From Spirodela intermedia (taxonomy: Eukaryota > Streptophyta > Magnoliopsida > Alismatales > Araceae), in the NCBI GenBank assembly GCA_902729315.2, contig LR746264.1:10075878-10139877 (forward strand): a stretch of DNA of 64,000 nt, written 5' to 3'. The first letter of the stretch is position 1, and every line of letters starts with the position of its first letter. A program made the translations under genes and the position numbers. Below are positions 1-11,552 of the stretch, one piece after another. The notes below the pieces were generated by a model. That model did no database searches. It had not been told where the DNA came from and was given only the letters and a program-made list of their open reading frames with translations.

Positions 1-3000
1 GGAAGAGTGCAAGAAAAGGAGAGCGCTGCATATTTCTGCAGCAATCTGTGCCCGGACCTTCCACTGCAGGGCGGCATTCGTTCTCCCCGTGAGATGGTCT
101 TGGAGGCTCCCATTGGGCAGGTACTCGTAGACGAGACACCAGGCTTCCGGGCACATGCCGATTAGATTCACAAGATGTGGGTGCTTGAGTTTGCTGAGAG
201 CATGGGCCTGCATATGCGAATGGGATTGAATGAATCTTTATTAATCACCACCAATGAATAGAATCACATCTCTATAGTTTAACTCCACGGAATTATTCAT
301 GCTAAATATAACAATATACGAGGTAAGTCAGCAGCTATGGGTAATGACCTCATTTGAAAAAATAAGCAAAATGGCACAGAAAATGACATTTTTTTCGATG
401 AAAAAAGGTGGAAGTGAAAGATTTACGCACCTTCTTGTGAAACTCTAGTCGACCTTGGGAATCATGATGATGCAATTGCTTGACCACCACAGTTTTACCC
501 AGCAACTCCCCCTTGTAGACACAACCGGAGCCCCCTTGACCTATCCTGAAGCTATCTGAGAAATTACAGGTCCCACTTTCTAGTTCCGGCATAGAGAACT
601 CTTTCAGATCGAATGGGGCAACCCCAATGAACCCATCGCAAATGGAAGGCTCATAGAGAGTGCACCAATGGGCAGCTTCCACGTTCTTCTGTCTGATCTG
701 ATACCTGTGGACCTTCAGATTCACCACAGATGACTGGGCGGTACTCATCTCTCTAGCCACTTCCTCCTGACGCCGTTTGATTTCTCGAGCGTGGTCCTCC
801 ATGACAGATAGTTCTCTCAGGGCATGTTGTAGCTCTCCCAAGGTTTCATCTCTCGCGTACGAGAGCCGTTCTTGTTCTCTCTTCATGGCTCTTATTGATT
901 CTTCAAGTTCGTCCCTACGTCTGACTTCGGACGCACAGGCGGATTTCAACGTTTCTTCCTGGCCGGCAAAACCAAAGAGTTGGCTAAGAGAGCCCAGGGA
1001 TAACTCCCGCATTAAGCTATCAGCTTTGTATGTACTAACAAAATAAAGTAACAGAGACAGTTAATTTACCCAGACGGAGGCATCTGGAAACTCTGCTTCC
1101 AGTTTTGACCGCTTCATCGAATCCACATGGGCTTCTTTCTTTGATCTCTCAGTTTCTTCAAGAGCTTCTAGGAACTGATTGCGCAGGAAATCCAATGCCT
1201 GCTCTTCCCAGGCCAGCAGAATCAATCTCGGAGAATTCGTCAGGGAAGCAAACCGACAAGAAACTCGCCGTTTTCTTACCTTTGAGGGGCTTCCTTCATC
1301 AGCAGAGCCAAGCAAGAATGCCGGAGCAATGGGAATCAATGAACCTGTGGACGTGGGTAGATTACTACTATCTGAAAAACAGGGGTCGAAAATTGCAGAG
1401 CTGCCGTCTTCCTTTCGATCCAGTACATCTCCAGATAAGCAATACGACCATTTGATGGATCCAATTTCAGTCACAGAACTCGGTTCCTCAGAAGCCTCCC
1501 TCATCCATACGTGATTACCTTTGCTGACGAACCATATTTTACAAGATGGAGCAAGGTTTTTCTCAGCGTATGAGCCCTTCTTCCAGCCCCTCATCAACCC
1601 CAGGAAACTGAGGTAGGCATATCAGAAACTTTCAGAAGAAATTAGGTGAACGAAAAAAAAAATCAATAAATCACTGCATAGAGATTATGAAGAAACAAGT
1701 TATTGATATGATTCTCGTTCGAATATAGGAGTCACAGCAGATTTATATATCCTTCGATGGAAAGACTTTAGATGCAATCCTCGTAGATAAAACTTCGTGG
1801 TCCAAACTAATAAAGAGGATTACATTAGAGTTCCTGCACTACGAATGCCCACTACAGTAATCTGAACAATCACCTGGGAGTAATCTCGCGAAAAATTCTC
1901 AAATACAACCAGAGATTCCTGATCTTTGATGATAAAAAGATGAATCCTCGCCTCTTTTTTTTTCTTTACTTTGTGAGCTTGGATCGAACCCAAGCGCACC
2001 AAGGATCCTACGAATGAATCCCACATTTGTGCTTGCAAAATTTAAGATCGCAAAAAAAAAAAAATGAATCAAACAACTGAATGCTGCTAAATCATCCAGC
2101 TGCATTATTATCACGGCCATCGGCTCATCATTGAAGAAAAATTAGAATTAATTCTCACATAGAACCACTTACTTGTCTGATGAAGAACCCATGACAAGTT
2201 TCCTGATACCATTCTGATAAACAAGGTCAGCAATTCCCTTTTGAACATTATCACTCTCTATCATGATGACGCGCGCATGCACCTGTACCACACCATGTTC
2301 CATCTCTCATATAGCAGATGATAAAATAAGAAACGAAGGATTTTTCAGAAGGGCATCAAAGGCCTTGGCTCCAGAATAAGAATGATCATTGACTACTTCA
2401 CTGGGAGTCTGCGATTTTATTTAACAATTACCTAAATTCTGCCTCGTGAGGCCTTCACTTCCCAAGATCCAAGTTAAAAGTCAATGAACACAATCATGAG
2501 AATTTAATGAGCCTGCCTAATCGAAAGACAAACACCAATTAAATAAAATCACAGACGGATTCTCGTATTCTTAATCAAATTTATCTCATAGATTCCTTTT
2601 TTTTCCCTTGAAATCAGCTTGTTAACTAGTGGCTGGTGAACTTTTTGAGGTTTAATTTCCGGGTCTTCTTAGCCCTTTATCCCGACATACCGCCGATCAC
2701 CCAGTCTTGGCAGGGGCCCCAAGGTTATCAGGGGTAAACTAAGTTTGTAAATCATACTTCAAATAAAAAAATTACCAAGCCTTAGAGAAAACAGCTTCCA
2801 GGGATGCATAGGTGTAAACACTAAAGAATCAATCACTCTTGCCGTACCCAATTTCTGATACCAGCATTCAATGAGCTTCGTACGCCAAAGTGTGGAACGA
2901 GAATGTATAGGAAAATAGTTCATACAAGAATTGAGATGAATAAGCAAAAGTTCCATCTCCGCGATTGTTGCGCCAGCGATAAAAATAGCCATGTAAATGA

Positions 3001-3670
3001 GAGAGGAACGCCGAATCACCTGAGCCTTGTTGCATATACTGAGATAATTATGCAGAAACTTCCTTGTAGCATTCATCTCTTCCCTTCGGTACGCAGACAC
3101 TGCTCCCTCGTTAACTTGATTTGCAGGAATTCTCCCAACTGCATAGATCGATCCCCACCGTGAATAACAGAGACTATTAGGCATCGACAGAAGAAATGAT
3201 CTTCCGCAGACCAACGTTGAAGCCAAAGATCGCGGGAGAGAAACCAGAATTCGACTCCCAGATATATAATTATACTTCGAACTGGAATCCGGCGGGAAGC
3301 GTCGATTAACGACGGAAATCGTCCTATACATCTGATGAGAAGAAGCCGAAAGAATGTGTGAATGGGTGCGGAAGGCTGCGAATTACTGACGGGGTGTGGA
3401 AATCATAGGCGATGGCTGGTGAACATGGAGGAGCCATATCTCTTCGCACCCGAACTGACGGATGGCCCACGCTAACAAGCGGGCGCCCTTCTCCGTCGAC
3501 CTTCCCACTGCAACGTAAACCCTCTCCGATGCCGGCCGGGGGTCCTTAGGCGGCCTGGAGCGCGGGACCTTCGGCCGGCGAGACGCGTTGCGCCGCCTTG
3601 CGGGGTCAGGGCGAAGCGAGAACTGGTGCGCGCCTGGCTGTGGAGGCTGAGAGGCGCGTAGGAGCTCCAT
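1..3670 (-). CDS. USP / coiled-coil / protein kinase of the plant U-box (PUB33/35-like) type, 3' part outside window
   Basis: Six exons can be placed: 3670-3391, 3138-3020, 2282-2173, 1607-1070, about 958-431, and 207 to the left edge. Phases agree at each join. The N-terminal part resembles a universal-stress-protein domain (RVYVAVGRSTEKG, WLLHVHQPSP, then GRIPANQVNE and LVYQNGIRKLVMGSS). It is followed by a charged coiled coil (EVRRRDELEESI) and a kinase N-lobe with a Gly-rich loop (IGQGGSGCVYKGELLG), the VVVKQL lysine and HPHLVNLIGMCPEAW. In plants this order is typical of U-box E3 ligases that also carry a kinase-like domain, with the U-box at the C-terminus. The catalytic loop and any U-box lie beyond the left edge, so E3 function is inferred. 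The 5' border of the fifth exon is the weakest point: the acceptor ending at 959 was chosen because it alone keeps phase and has a pyrimidine tract. Confidence 0.85.
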
Positions 3671-4226
3671 CTCACCCCCTGCGTTCGCCGCCGCTCACCG
3701 GAAAACACAGCGGTCGCCTTCGCCGCGGGGATCGGCGTGGCGGAGAGGGGGCCATTTCTCCCACTCAGCCTCAAATGATCTCCCCCCCACCTCCGGTCGC
3801 TCTGTTGACGTGGAAGACGACTGGACGAGTGCTGACTCTCCTCCCAAATAGTCATCCATACGACCGGACGAGTCCTTTGACTTCATCCACCTTATCCATG
3901 AGAGTGGACAAGGTACCAGCCTCCCGGCCCATTCGACGAAAACTTTCCCACAAAGCCTCCCCTCCCCGAACGTCAATGAACATGTTTGACTTTTGGAGGT
4001 GGGGAGGCAGATGCCCATCTTCCCATTTAGTTAATCCATACCTTAGATTTACAGGGCAACTGTAAATAGACAGAACGTGTGTGCATCAAAGACATGTACA
4101 TATATAGTGATCCGACATCTAAATTCCGGATTTTCATACTTCCCCCGCGGACTTATTTCGTCATTAAGAATCCCAAATCTCCATTTGCTCGCAGTTTACT
4201 AACGCAGACGAGGTCAGGTAAGAAGT

Positions 4227-4269
<43 letters not shown>

Positions 4270-5195
4270 GGTTAAGATGGGGGTGGGTTTGGTTCTTCTT
4301 CTTCCTCCTGCTCAGTCGGCCAGATCTTCTTGTTGGGGGGCTGTGAGGGTCGGCGAGTCAAATCGAGCAGCAGTGGCAGAGACAATAAATTCCCCGTCGG
4401 CTGTTCCCCTTAAGACCCGCCACCTCGCGGCCATTGATGACGGGCGATGATGGCCACGCAGGAGCTTGCGGTTGCCCGTTGGCGGTTGACCTAAATACGC
4501 CCAGAGCATTCATTGGCACTGGGAGCTCCCACACCACACGTGTTCCGTCCCATCTATCCCCCCCTCCTGCTGCTCCTCCCGAGCTCCCTCTTTCCTTCGC
4601 CAAGTTCCCCTGTGAGGAATAACTAGAGAGAGAGGACGGTTGACCCGCGAAGGAATGGGTGATGGAGAGCACTTGCCCCACGAGGGGAGTGGCGGGCCGA
4701 CCACGGAGGCGCCGCCGCCGCCGGAGAAGTTATGGCGGAGCAGCATACACCCGCGGGTGCCTTGGCGACTGGACTTACATGGCCCCGAAGACCGGCGAGA
4801 CGTTGGGACTGTGACAGAGGGATCGATCGATCGGGAGGATCGATCTCACGAAGACGACGGGCGGAGGAAGGAAGAAGACGGGGGAGGGAGAAGGACGGAG
4901 ACCAATGGGGTCGCTCCTCCGGTTATTAATCTGAAAAATGGGACCCCGGGGGAATCCATTTATTACATACAGAATGAGGATGACCTTCTCCGCCTCCCAA
5001 TGAGAGTTTGAACCAGCCCAAGGGTTCCTGTGTTCAGCTGCTCAGGGATAATTTACAGTCATCCCCACGGAGCCTCTCTGTGTGTGTATGGTACAGCGGC
5101 TGAGCCCGGCAGTCAAAAGCGCCGAGAGCCTCTACCGTCCTCCCCATGGCGCCCTTCGTACACTTCTCGCTCTCTCTCTTTGTCGCTCTCTCCAT
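3671..5195. other. Intergenic: upstream of the kinase gene and 3' flank of the PP2C gene
   Basis: No convincing gene is present. Several overlapping open frames on both strands (for example 3598-4065 and 4640-5011) have biased, family-less translations and are best read as chance frames in GC-rich DNA. A (GA)n tract lies at 4231-4267. The right part should hold the 3' untranslated region of the PP2C gene, whose stop is at 5196. Confidence 0.6.
4231..4267. repeat. (GA)n microsatellite
   Basis: A perfect GA dinucleotide run of about 37 bp, upstream of the kinase gene. It reads as CT on the strand of that gene. Confidence 0.95.
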
Positions 5196-8121
5196 CTACA
5201 CGCTATATCTCCATATCCTGCCTTCCAAGGAGATCACGATGACGGAGACATCGTCGTGGTACTTCCGGCGGTCGCCCTGCGGGATTTCCAACAGCTCGTG
5301 GAAGTCCATCCCTGCCAAGTAACAGTCGGTGGTCAGATCATGATCCTGGAGGACTTGACTTCTCTCTCTCTCTCTCTCTGCAAAGGCGTGGGGGGGGGGG
5401 GGGGGGTTGACTTACCGGCTTTCCTTGCCGCCCGGAAGAGAACCTCCTCGACCAGGTGCTGGGCGGGGTCCCCCTCGGGGAAGGAGGCGATGAAGAGCTC
5501 CACCTCTGCGACGGCCTCCTCGTTGGTGAAGTACTGGTAGAGCCCGTCCGACGACAGAATGAGGAACCGGTCTCTCGGGCCCAGCCGGTGATGGCACACC
5601 GAGGGGTTGCAGGTGATGTAGGGGGAGCTGCCGACGTAGTCTATCCTGAACATCTCCAGCAGGGCCTCGTTCCACTTGGGCTGCCATGGAAGTAAAAACA
5701 AAAAAAGAAAGTGATCAGACGGAGATCGACAAGACATGAACCGAACTCGTTTACCAGAACACCATCTTCTCCGCCATCTTATTTCTCTCCTGTGGGAGAT
5801 GACGGGACATGTCACTGGGGATCGCGGTGGGGGGGAAATCTTTGTTTTTGGGTCTGATGGCCGAGCACTGTGAGAACGAGGAATCCGACGAGAGGGACGG
5901 CCGGCCCTCTGGTTCTTCCGGAACAGAGCAGCTTTGACCCAAAAGCCTTGTCGGCAGCCACCGGCGATGGCCGCCGGAAAGTCGGACAACCTTTAGACCT
6001 CTTTCCGCGTGGATCCCGGAACTGGGCCGATGGGTGGAGGGCTTGGGAATTCAAGAAAACAGTTTATGAATTTGTCTTAAACCTAATCACAACCCGTCTT
6101 CAAGAAATTGTTCTTAATCGTGTCGGGAGATTCCTGCGGGTTGTGGTTCTTGCTTCTCCAAACTGTTGAACAGATCATGAACCTACCGTTTCCAGAATCG
6201 ATGACAATGACGAGCACTGAACAGGAGAGAGAGAGAGAGAGAGAGAGATGAAAGTTGGGGCCTACCTGTTTCAGGAAGCCGGCGCCGAAAGCTCTCGTCA
6301 CCTTGAGGGAGCCCTTGACGCGGTCGTTCATCACCGCGGCGGCGTCGTCCAGGTGCTCGTTCTTGATCCTCCGAACTTCCTGCATCCTCGTCGGAAACGA
6401 AGAGTGAGTTCATGGCAAGAGAACCAGTGATCAAAGAAGACCCGAAAGAGAAGAAACCTAGAGGGGGAATGGGCTCTGGTTCTTCCTACCTCTTCCACGC
6501 TGGTGCTGTGATCGAGGGTGAGTTGCAGCGCCACCAAGCTCGGCGGCCCGTCCACCTCTTCGTCGAAATCGTCGAGAGGCTCCTCCTTGATCTTCTCCAG
6601 GTCCTGGGTGGCCTTCCCGACGGAGCCCCACACGTCGGGCCCCGCCTTCTGGGCGAGGACGGCGCGGCTGTCCCCCACATTCATCAGGTAGACGTCCTCC
6701 CCCTTCATCAGCATCACCAGGACGCAGGAGCCCATCAGGGCGAGCTCCGGATTCTCCGCCACCATGTTGTCGGCGATGTCCAGGTAGGATTCCTCGGTCT
6801 TCCTGAGAGCAGAGGACAGGGCCTTGAGAACCTCCGAGTGATTCACCGCCGCGCCGCCGGCGTTCGACTGGGCCAGCTGCTCCTTGAGCTTCCGGTCCAG
6901 CTCCAACCTCTCCTTCTCCCACTCGTTCTTCCACCTCCTCTGCGTCTCCTCCCACTTCTTCGCCGCCCCTCTCGACCTCTTCTTCGACCTCTTCGACGGC
7001 AGCGGAGGCAGCTTCGCGGCTCCTCCAGGGGGATCATCGGAAACCTCCGGCGAGCCGGCGGAATCGGGCTCGTTGCAGAAGCTCTCCTTCCACAGAAGCC
7101 CCTTCAGCTCGGTGTGAACGGCGGAGTAGAGGTTGGAGAGGAGGAAGTCGGGGGCGTCGGGGCCATTGAAACCGTCGTAGATCCCCACAAAGACCCATCC
7201 GTGCTCTTCGGAGATCACCACGTGGACTCGATCCTCCCCAGCCTTCCCCTGCGCCCACTGCAAGCCGCCGTTGTCGAAGGCCTCATCCTCCAGGCTCTGA
7301 TTGCTGCTCGGGGCGGCGTCGCTGCTGATGAAGCCGTTCTCGCCGGCGTCCGCTTCCCTGGCGGCGGTGGCGCCACCACCGGCGGTGGTGGAGGCTTTGA
7401 CGGGGGCCACCATGGAGTTGTGCCCGCGGGCGATCGTCCGAGCGATGACCCGCCGGAGGCCGCGGATCAGAGAGCCCCGCCTGGTCCTCGGCCGGTAGGG
7501 GTACCCTCCTCCCTGGGAGAAGCTCCGCCGGAGCTGGGTGGCGGCGGAGGATCTGTCAAGCGGGCCGGAGAAGATGCCGCGGTCGAGAGGGCCGGACATG
7601 AATCCCCGTTCGATAGGGCCGGACATGAATCCCCTGTCGACCGGGCCGGAGAGCGGCCCCGAGCTGAGGAACCCCCGGGGGACGGGCTGCAGTGGCACGG
7701 AGGAGAAGGAGGTGGAGCAGTCGAAGGCGGCGGCTGCGCGGTCGAGGAACCCGCCGGAGGCGGAGGAGTAGAGGTCGGCGACGATGGAGGTGGAAAGCGC
7801 GGTGGCGGTGTTAGCGCTAACGGAGGCGCCGGAGATGGACCGGAAGGTCGTCGTCGTCGTCGTCGTACCCGTCGTCATCGATGGCGGCAGCGCCGTGGCG
7901 GAGGTGGCGACGTCGGCGCCGGGCTCGTCGGAGTGGTGAACCTTGGAGGAGGAGAGGCGGGAGGGGTCGGGGCGGACGTAGCAGAAGGAGTGGCCGAGCC
8001 CTTCGTCGTGGTTCTCGAGCATCGTCGTGGAGATGCCGTAGTGGCCGCGGCGGCGATGCAGGTGATCCTCCAGGTTTGCCCCGCAGAGGCAGCTGGTGAA
8101 CTTGCCGAGGCCGTTTCCCAT
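5196..8121 (-). CDS. PLL: Protein phosphatase 2C of the POLTERGEIST / POL-like family
   Basis: Four exons (8121-6490, 6379-6266, 5680-5416, 5311-5196) join in phase to 708 residues. The long first exon and length fit the POL/PLL clade, plasma-membrane PP2Cs that act in meristem and stem-cell signalling. The start [14 protein letters not shown] has Gly2 and nearby cysteines, matching the lipid-modified N-terminus known for POL and PLL1. A decapeptide-like repeat ([30 protein letters not shown]) around residues 155-190 is also seen in that clade. Phosphatase motifs are [11 protein letters not shown], the metal and structure motif [23 protein letters not shown] and [13 protein letters not shown], supplying the expected aspartates. 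The acidic, Lys-rich insertion between the first two motifs (KRSKKRSRG and following) is also POL-like. The third intron (5312-5415, about 104 bp) carries a run of 17 C on the coding strand and a CT tract. The exact paralogue is not resolved. Confidence 0.93.
5390..5406. repeat. G17 homopolymer (C17 on the gene strand) in a PP2C intron
   Basis: Seventeen consecutive G on the plus strand, about ten bases inside the donor of the last PP2C intron, next to a (TC)n tract at about 5360-5379. Such a run is prone to length error in sequencing and to slippage. Confidence 0.9.
6225..6248. repeat. (GA)n microsatellite in the second PP2C intron
   Basis: A GA run just downstream of the exon 2 donor of the PP2C gene (donor at 6265/6264). 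On the gene strand it is a CT tract. Confidence 0.9.
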
Positions 8122-8941
8122 AAGCGCGAGCCCCTCAGCGCAGCTCTCCGGCGGCCGGCGGCGGCGGCGGAGGAGGGGGGATTCCTGAAGAAAGAGGCGC
8201 TGGAAGCCTGGTACGGGGAATTTGGGAGTCAGGGGAGAGCGAGGGGCAGTGAGATGAGGTTGTAGTGGAGAAGAAGCCTGGGTGGAGAAAGGCAGAGAGA
8301 GAGGGAGAGAGAACGCGTTGACTTTATGAGGTGGTTGAAATTTGTAAAGTGTAGTGGGGCTGCGAGGTTGAAGAGAGTTCGGGGCAGTTGGGTAGAGAGA
8401 GAAACTTGAGGCAGATTTTCAGGGGTTTCTGTATATTTTTAAGCTAATTAATTGCGACGGTGATAAGCATACCATAATACCACGTCCGGTTAAGACTTTT
8501 TTCTGGATTAGATCTCCCGATCCCGGGTCAAACACGGGGAAACCAAGAAAGATAGGTGTTCTACACGCGCCAACAACTACGACTTTCCCCTCTCCCGGAT
8601 CTGTTTCCACATATAGCAAGTATTTGTCTGAAAATACTTTCCGACAAAAATAAGCCTTGGTTATGTCAGAAAACGCGCAAGAGTGCGTCTAAAGTTGACT
8701 TTTCTAAAACCCTCATTAAAGCGACCTCCTTTTTCCGCCTAAAAAAACCAGCTTTTCCTCGAGTACACTGTTAAATCGTGCTCCAGTCGTTTCCCCTTCC
8801 TCTCTCTCTCTCTCTCTACCCTTGTTTGACTTTTTGCCAAAGTCGTATTTTAATATTGGCACACACAAAAGTTATTTATTTTTATATTCGCTGAGACGTC
8901 TCTGGACACAGAATCCTAGATTAGGGACGTGGTCGTCATCA

Positions 8942-8944
<3 letters not shown>

Positions 8945-8979
<35 letters not shown>
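8945..8979. repeat. (CT)n microsatellite
   Basis: A perfect CT run of about 35 bp. Further interrupted CT tracts lie at about 9084-9129. Confidence 0.9.
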
Positions 8980-8981
<2 letters not shown>

Positions 8982-9096
8982 GCCCATCGTCAAGTGGAGA
9001 ACCCCACAGGGAAGGCCTCAATCGGATAAATGAACTCCTGAGTTCTACCCAGCTGGACCATGGACGGATGCGTAGACCACCATCTCTCTCTCTCTA

Positions 9097-9128
<32 letters not shown>

Positions 9129-10675
9129 TCGCTTAAATTTCTTCGGGAAACAAAGAGCAGCGTAGTACCCAGTGTCTTAACTGACATCGGCAAGTGGACA
9201 TCTAGCGTGAGTTAGCAAGGCCCGTGTCCGAGCTCAGAAAAAGTCAAACCTCGTGGGAGAACCCAGCCGTTGAGACGTGCACTTGTTTGACCCGGAGCTT
9301 ATTAACATAAAAATAGAAAAAAATCCCTTTTTATTACTAAACCAGGTCATATTTTATCAGGAAATAAATTTAAAAACTCAGTGCGGGGTCTACTTTCTGT
9401 AGCTTCGTCGACGCGGTGGCACGCGGGATCGCGATCTGCCCCGTTGAAAATGAGACGATTTCAATGAGCACCGTGTCAACGTCTCGCGCCACACGAGTTG
9501 CCCGGTCTGAACCGCAACCCCACCCCCCCATGCGGTTACCCACGCGGAGTCAACTCTGATTGATTGACGGCCAACAGCCGATAGCGGATTTTTGACGCCT
9601 AGCGACCGTTTGGTCCCGCCATTTTTGTATTCATTTAAACCCTCTAGATATCGAACTATCTCAATTTCGCCCCCGCATAAAATAACTTTGGCGATCAGAT
9701 CCCCGCGGGGTGGGTCGACCGAGCACAGCTGGTCAACAATTACTACCTCAAAATTGTTCGTGTCGGGTGGAGTCAACCAAACTCCTCTTAAAAGTCAGAC
9801 CCTTGACGACGCTGATCCGGCCCGGGAAGGCCCGATGGCGGTACGTACACAGACAATATCGAAAATCAGGGAACGCGCCCGGTTTTGTAAATAAACAACG
9901 TATCAAGCTGCCAAGTCAGACAAGTTGAGGATCAACATGTCCATAAAAAATGCCATATTAATTCAATTCCTACTTGTAAAAAAGTGCGCACTATGCTTTG
10001 GAAATTTCTAGATCGATCATAAAAATCTGATCCAAGTTGACTTTGATTGAATAATAAAGTCAGATAAAAACCAATAAAAAATTCCAATGATTTTCTCCCG
10101 GTTATTATACGACCTCCGAAACACATCCATAAAAGTCAATGCTAGGGCTTGATTAGTCCGTCGCTAGCTCCAATTTTCAATGCACCCTCCTGGGTAGGGT
10201 CTGACTTTCGGAAGCAAGGGGCTCCCACCGTCAACCATTAAAAATTCAATTTTTAATGAGATATTCTTCCGTCCGTGAATCATTCGGACGACCAACCAGT
10301 TTATAACAAAACCCTTGATCTGAACCCATTATAGGTTCAATTTTTCTAATCTCTGCCGAAGAACCCCAGAAAATAGAGAGAGAGAGAGAGAGAGAGTTGA
10401 TGAGGCCATTCTCTTGACTAACTGGAAGAGGAGGTGGATGCAGAAAATCTGAATGGTTGACATTAGACGGGGAAGAAAGTCAAGTGTAGCCTTAATTGCT
10501 CCATAAATTAGGGGCGTACGGGGTACTCAAGAGGTTGGGATTTGGTGTGGATTATGGGAATCTGATAATCAGGTTTCCCGAAGAAATCCAAAGTCAACGC
10601 GGAGTAAATTACATGCATTCAAAATTTTACCTCGACGGCCGCATTTAATTGTACGTCGCGAGCTACTTCACGGGG

Positions 10676-10885
10676 TTATCTCAGCTGCACGTCGATCCGA
10701 GTGATCTTGCGTAGTAATTGGGCGAATCTGCCGAAGGGTGATGGTGCGGCGGCGGTGGTGGTCAACGGCGGATGCTCAGCCGGAGAATAATAGGCGGGCC
10801 CAACTTGAGCGGCCACCGCCTCTTCCGCCACGGCGGTAGGGACAAGCCTCCACCCCACGCTCTCGCTAGTGGGTGGACGGTTCAT
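10676..10885 (-). CDS. Possible small protein of 69 residues, unrecognised
   Basis: This ATG-to-stop frame is clearly more GC-rich than the DNA around it. It encodes a peptide with an Ala/Pro-rich middle (PAYYSPAEHPP, TTTAAAPSPFG) and a basic tail (RFAQLLRKITRIDVQLR). A GA array lies directly upstream on the coding strand. I do not recognise the family, and there is no signal peptide or membrane segment. It could be a short real gene, a lone exon, or chance. Confidence 0.25.
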   Translation of the reverse strand: MNRPPTSESVGWRLVPTAVAEEAVAAQVGPAYYSPAEHPPLTTTAAAPSPFGRFAQLLRKITRIDVQLR

Positions 10886-10904
10886 GATGAGTGACTCCTC
10901 ACCT

Positions 10905-10908
<4 letters not shown>

Positions 10909-10950
<42 letters not shown>
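10909..10950. repeat. (CT)n microsatellite
   Basis: A CT run of about 42 bp followed by a degenerate CT-rich stretch to about 10970. Confidence 0.93.
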
Positions 10951-10954
<4 letters not shown>

Positions 10955-11319
10955 CTCTCCCTCTCTCTATCCCTGGTGGGTTTCCGGCCTCGGCACGGTA
11001 GATCGCCCCATTTCAATCGGACGACCAGCATCGTTGTCGGAAGCCCAATTCCAAATCCGATCAGGTTTTCTTTGGCTTGGGTCCCCACTGAAATGCGGAC
11101 AGCGGCATCCCTTCTGACTCTCCATCCTCACTCTCTCTCTTTCTCTTTCTCTCTCAAGCTATTAGTTCCATACATAATTACTTTGACTCGTTAACAGATT
11201 TTCCAAGGCCCAGATTCAGCTAGGGCCCGGAGCAGACTCCTGAGAATCCCGGGAGAGCCCAGCTCCTCAATGCTCGTATACCCAGAGGATAGAGAGAGCG
11301 AGATTGATGGCAATGAAAC

Positions 11320-11351
<32 letters not shown>

Positions 11352-11499
11352 AGATTATGGGGACGTCAACGGATCGAGCCGGGCCCAGTATGAGCATGAA
11401 GGTTTATCAGGAGATCGAGAGGGGAGTCCAGAGAATGGACTCCTTGCCTCTTCAGTGCCCATCAATGGCGCCTCTGATACTGCTCCTCCTCTGACTACC

Positions 11500-11501
<2 letters not shown>

Positions 11502-11547
<46 letters not shown>
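11502..11547. repeat. (GA)n microsatellite
   Basis: A perfect GA run of about 46 bp, upstream in orientation of no identified gene. Confidence 0.95.

Positions 11548-11552
<5 letters not shown>

Noticed and set aside
4510-5540. Several open frames around the PP2C 3' end
   Set aside because: They are chance frames in GC-rich, low-complexity DNA. The PP2C terminal exon at 5311-5196 explains the only family-like sequence.
6412-8265. A 617-codon plus-strand open frame
   Set aside because: It lies exactly antisense to the first exon of the PP2C gene. Its translation is Gly/Arg/Glu-rich, as expected from GC-biased third positions on the other strand.
8822-9136. Plus-strand frame of Ser-Leu repeats
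   Set aside because: It is a translation of CT microsatellites without any other protein-like content.
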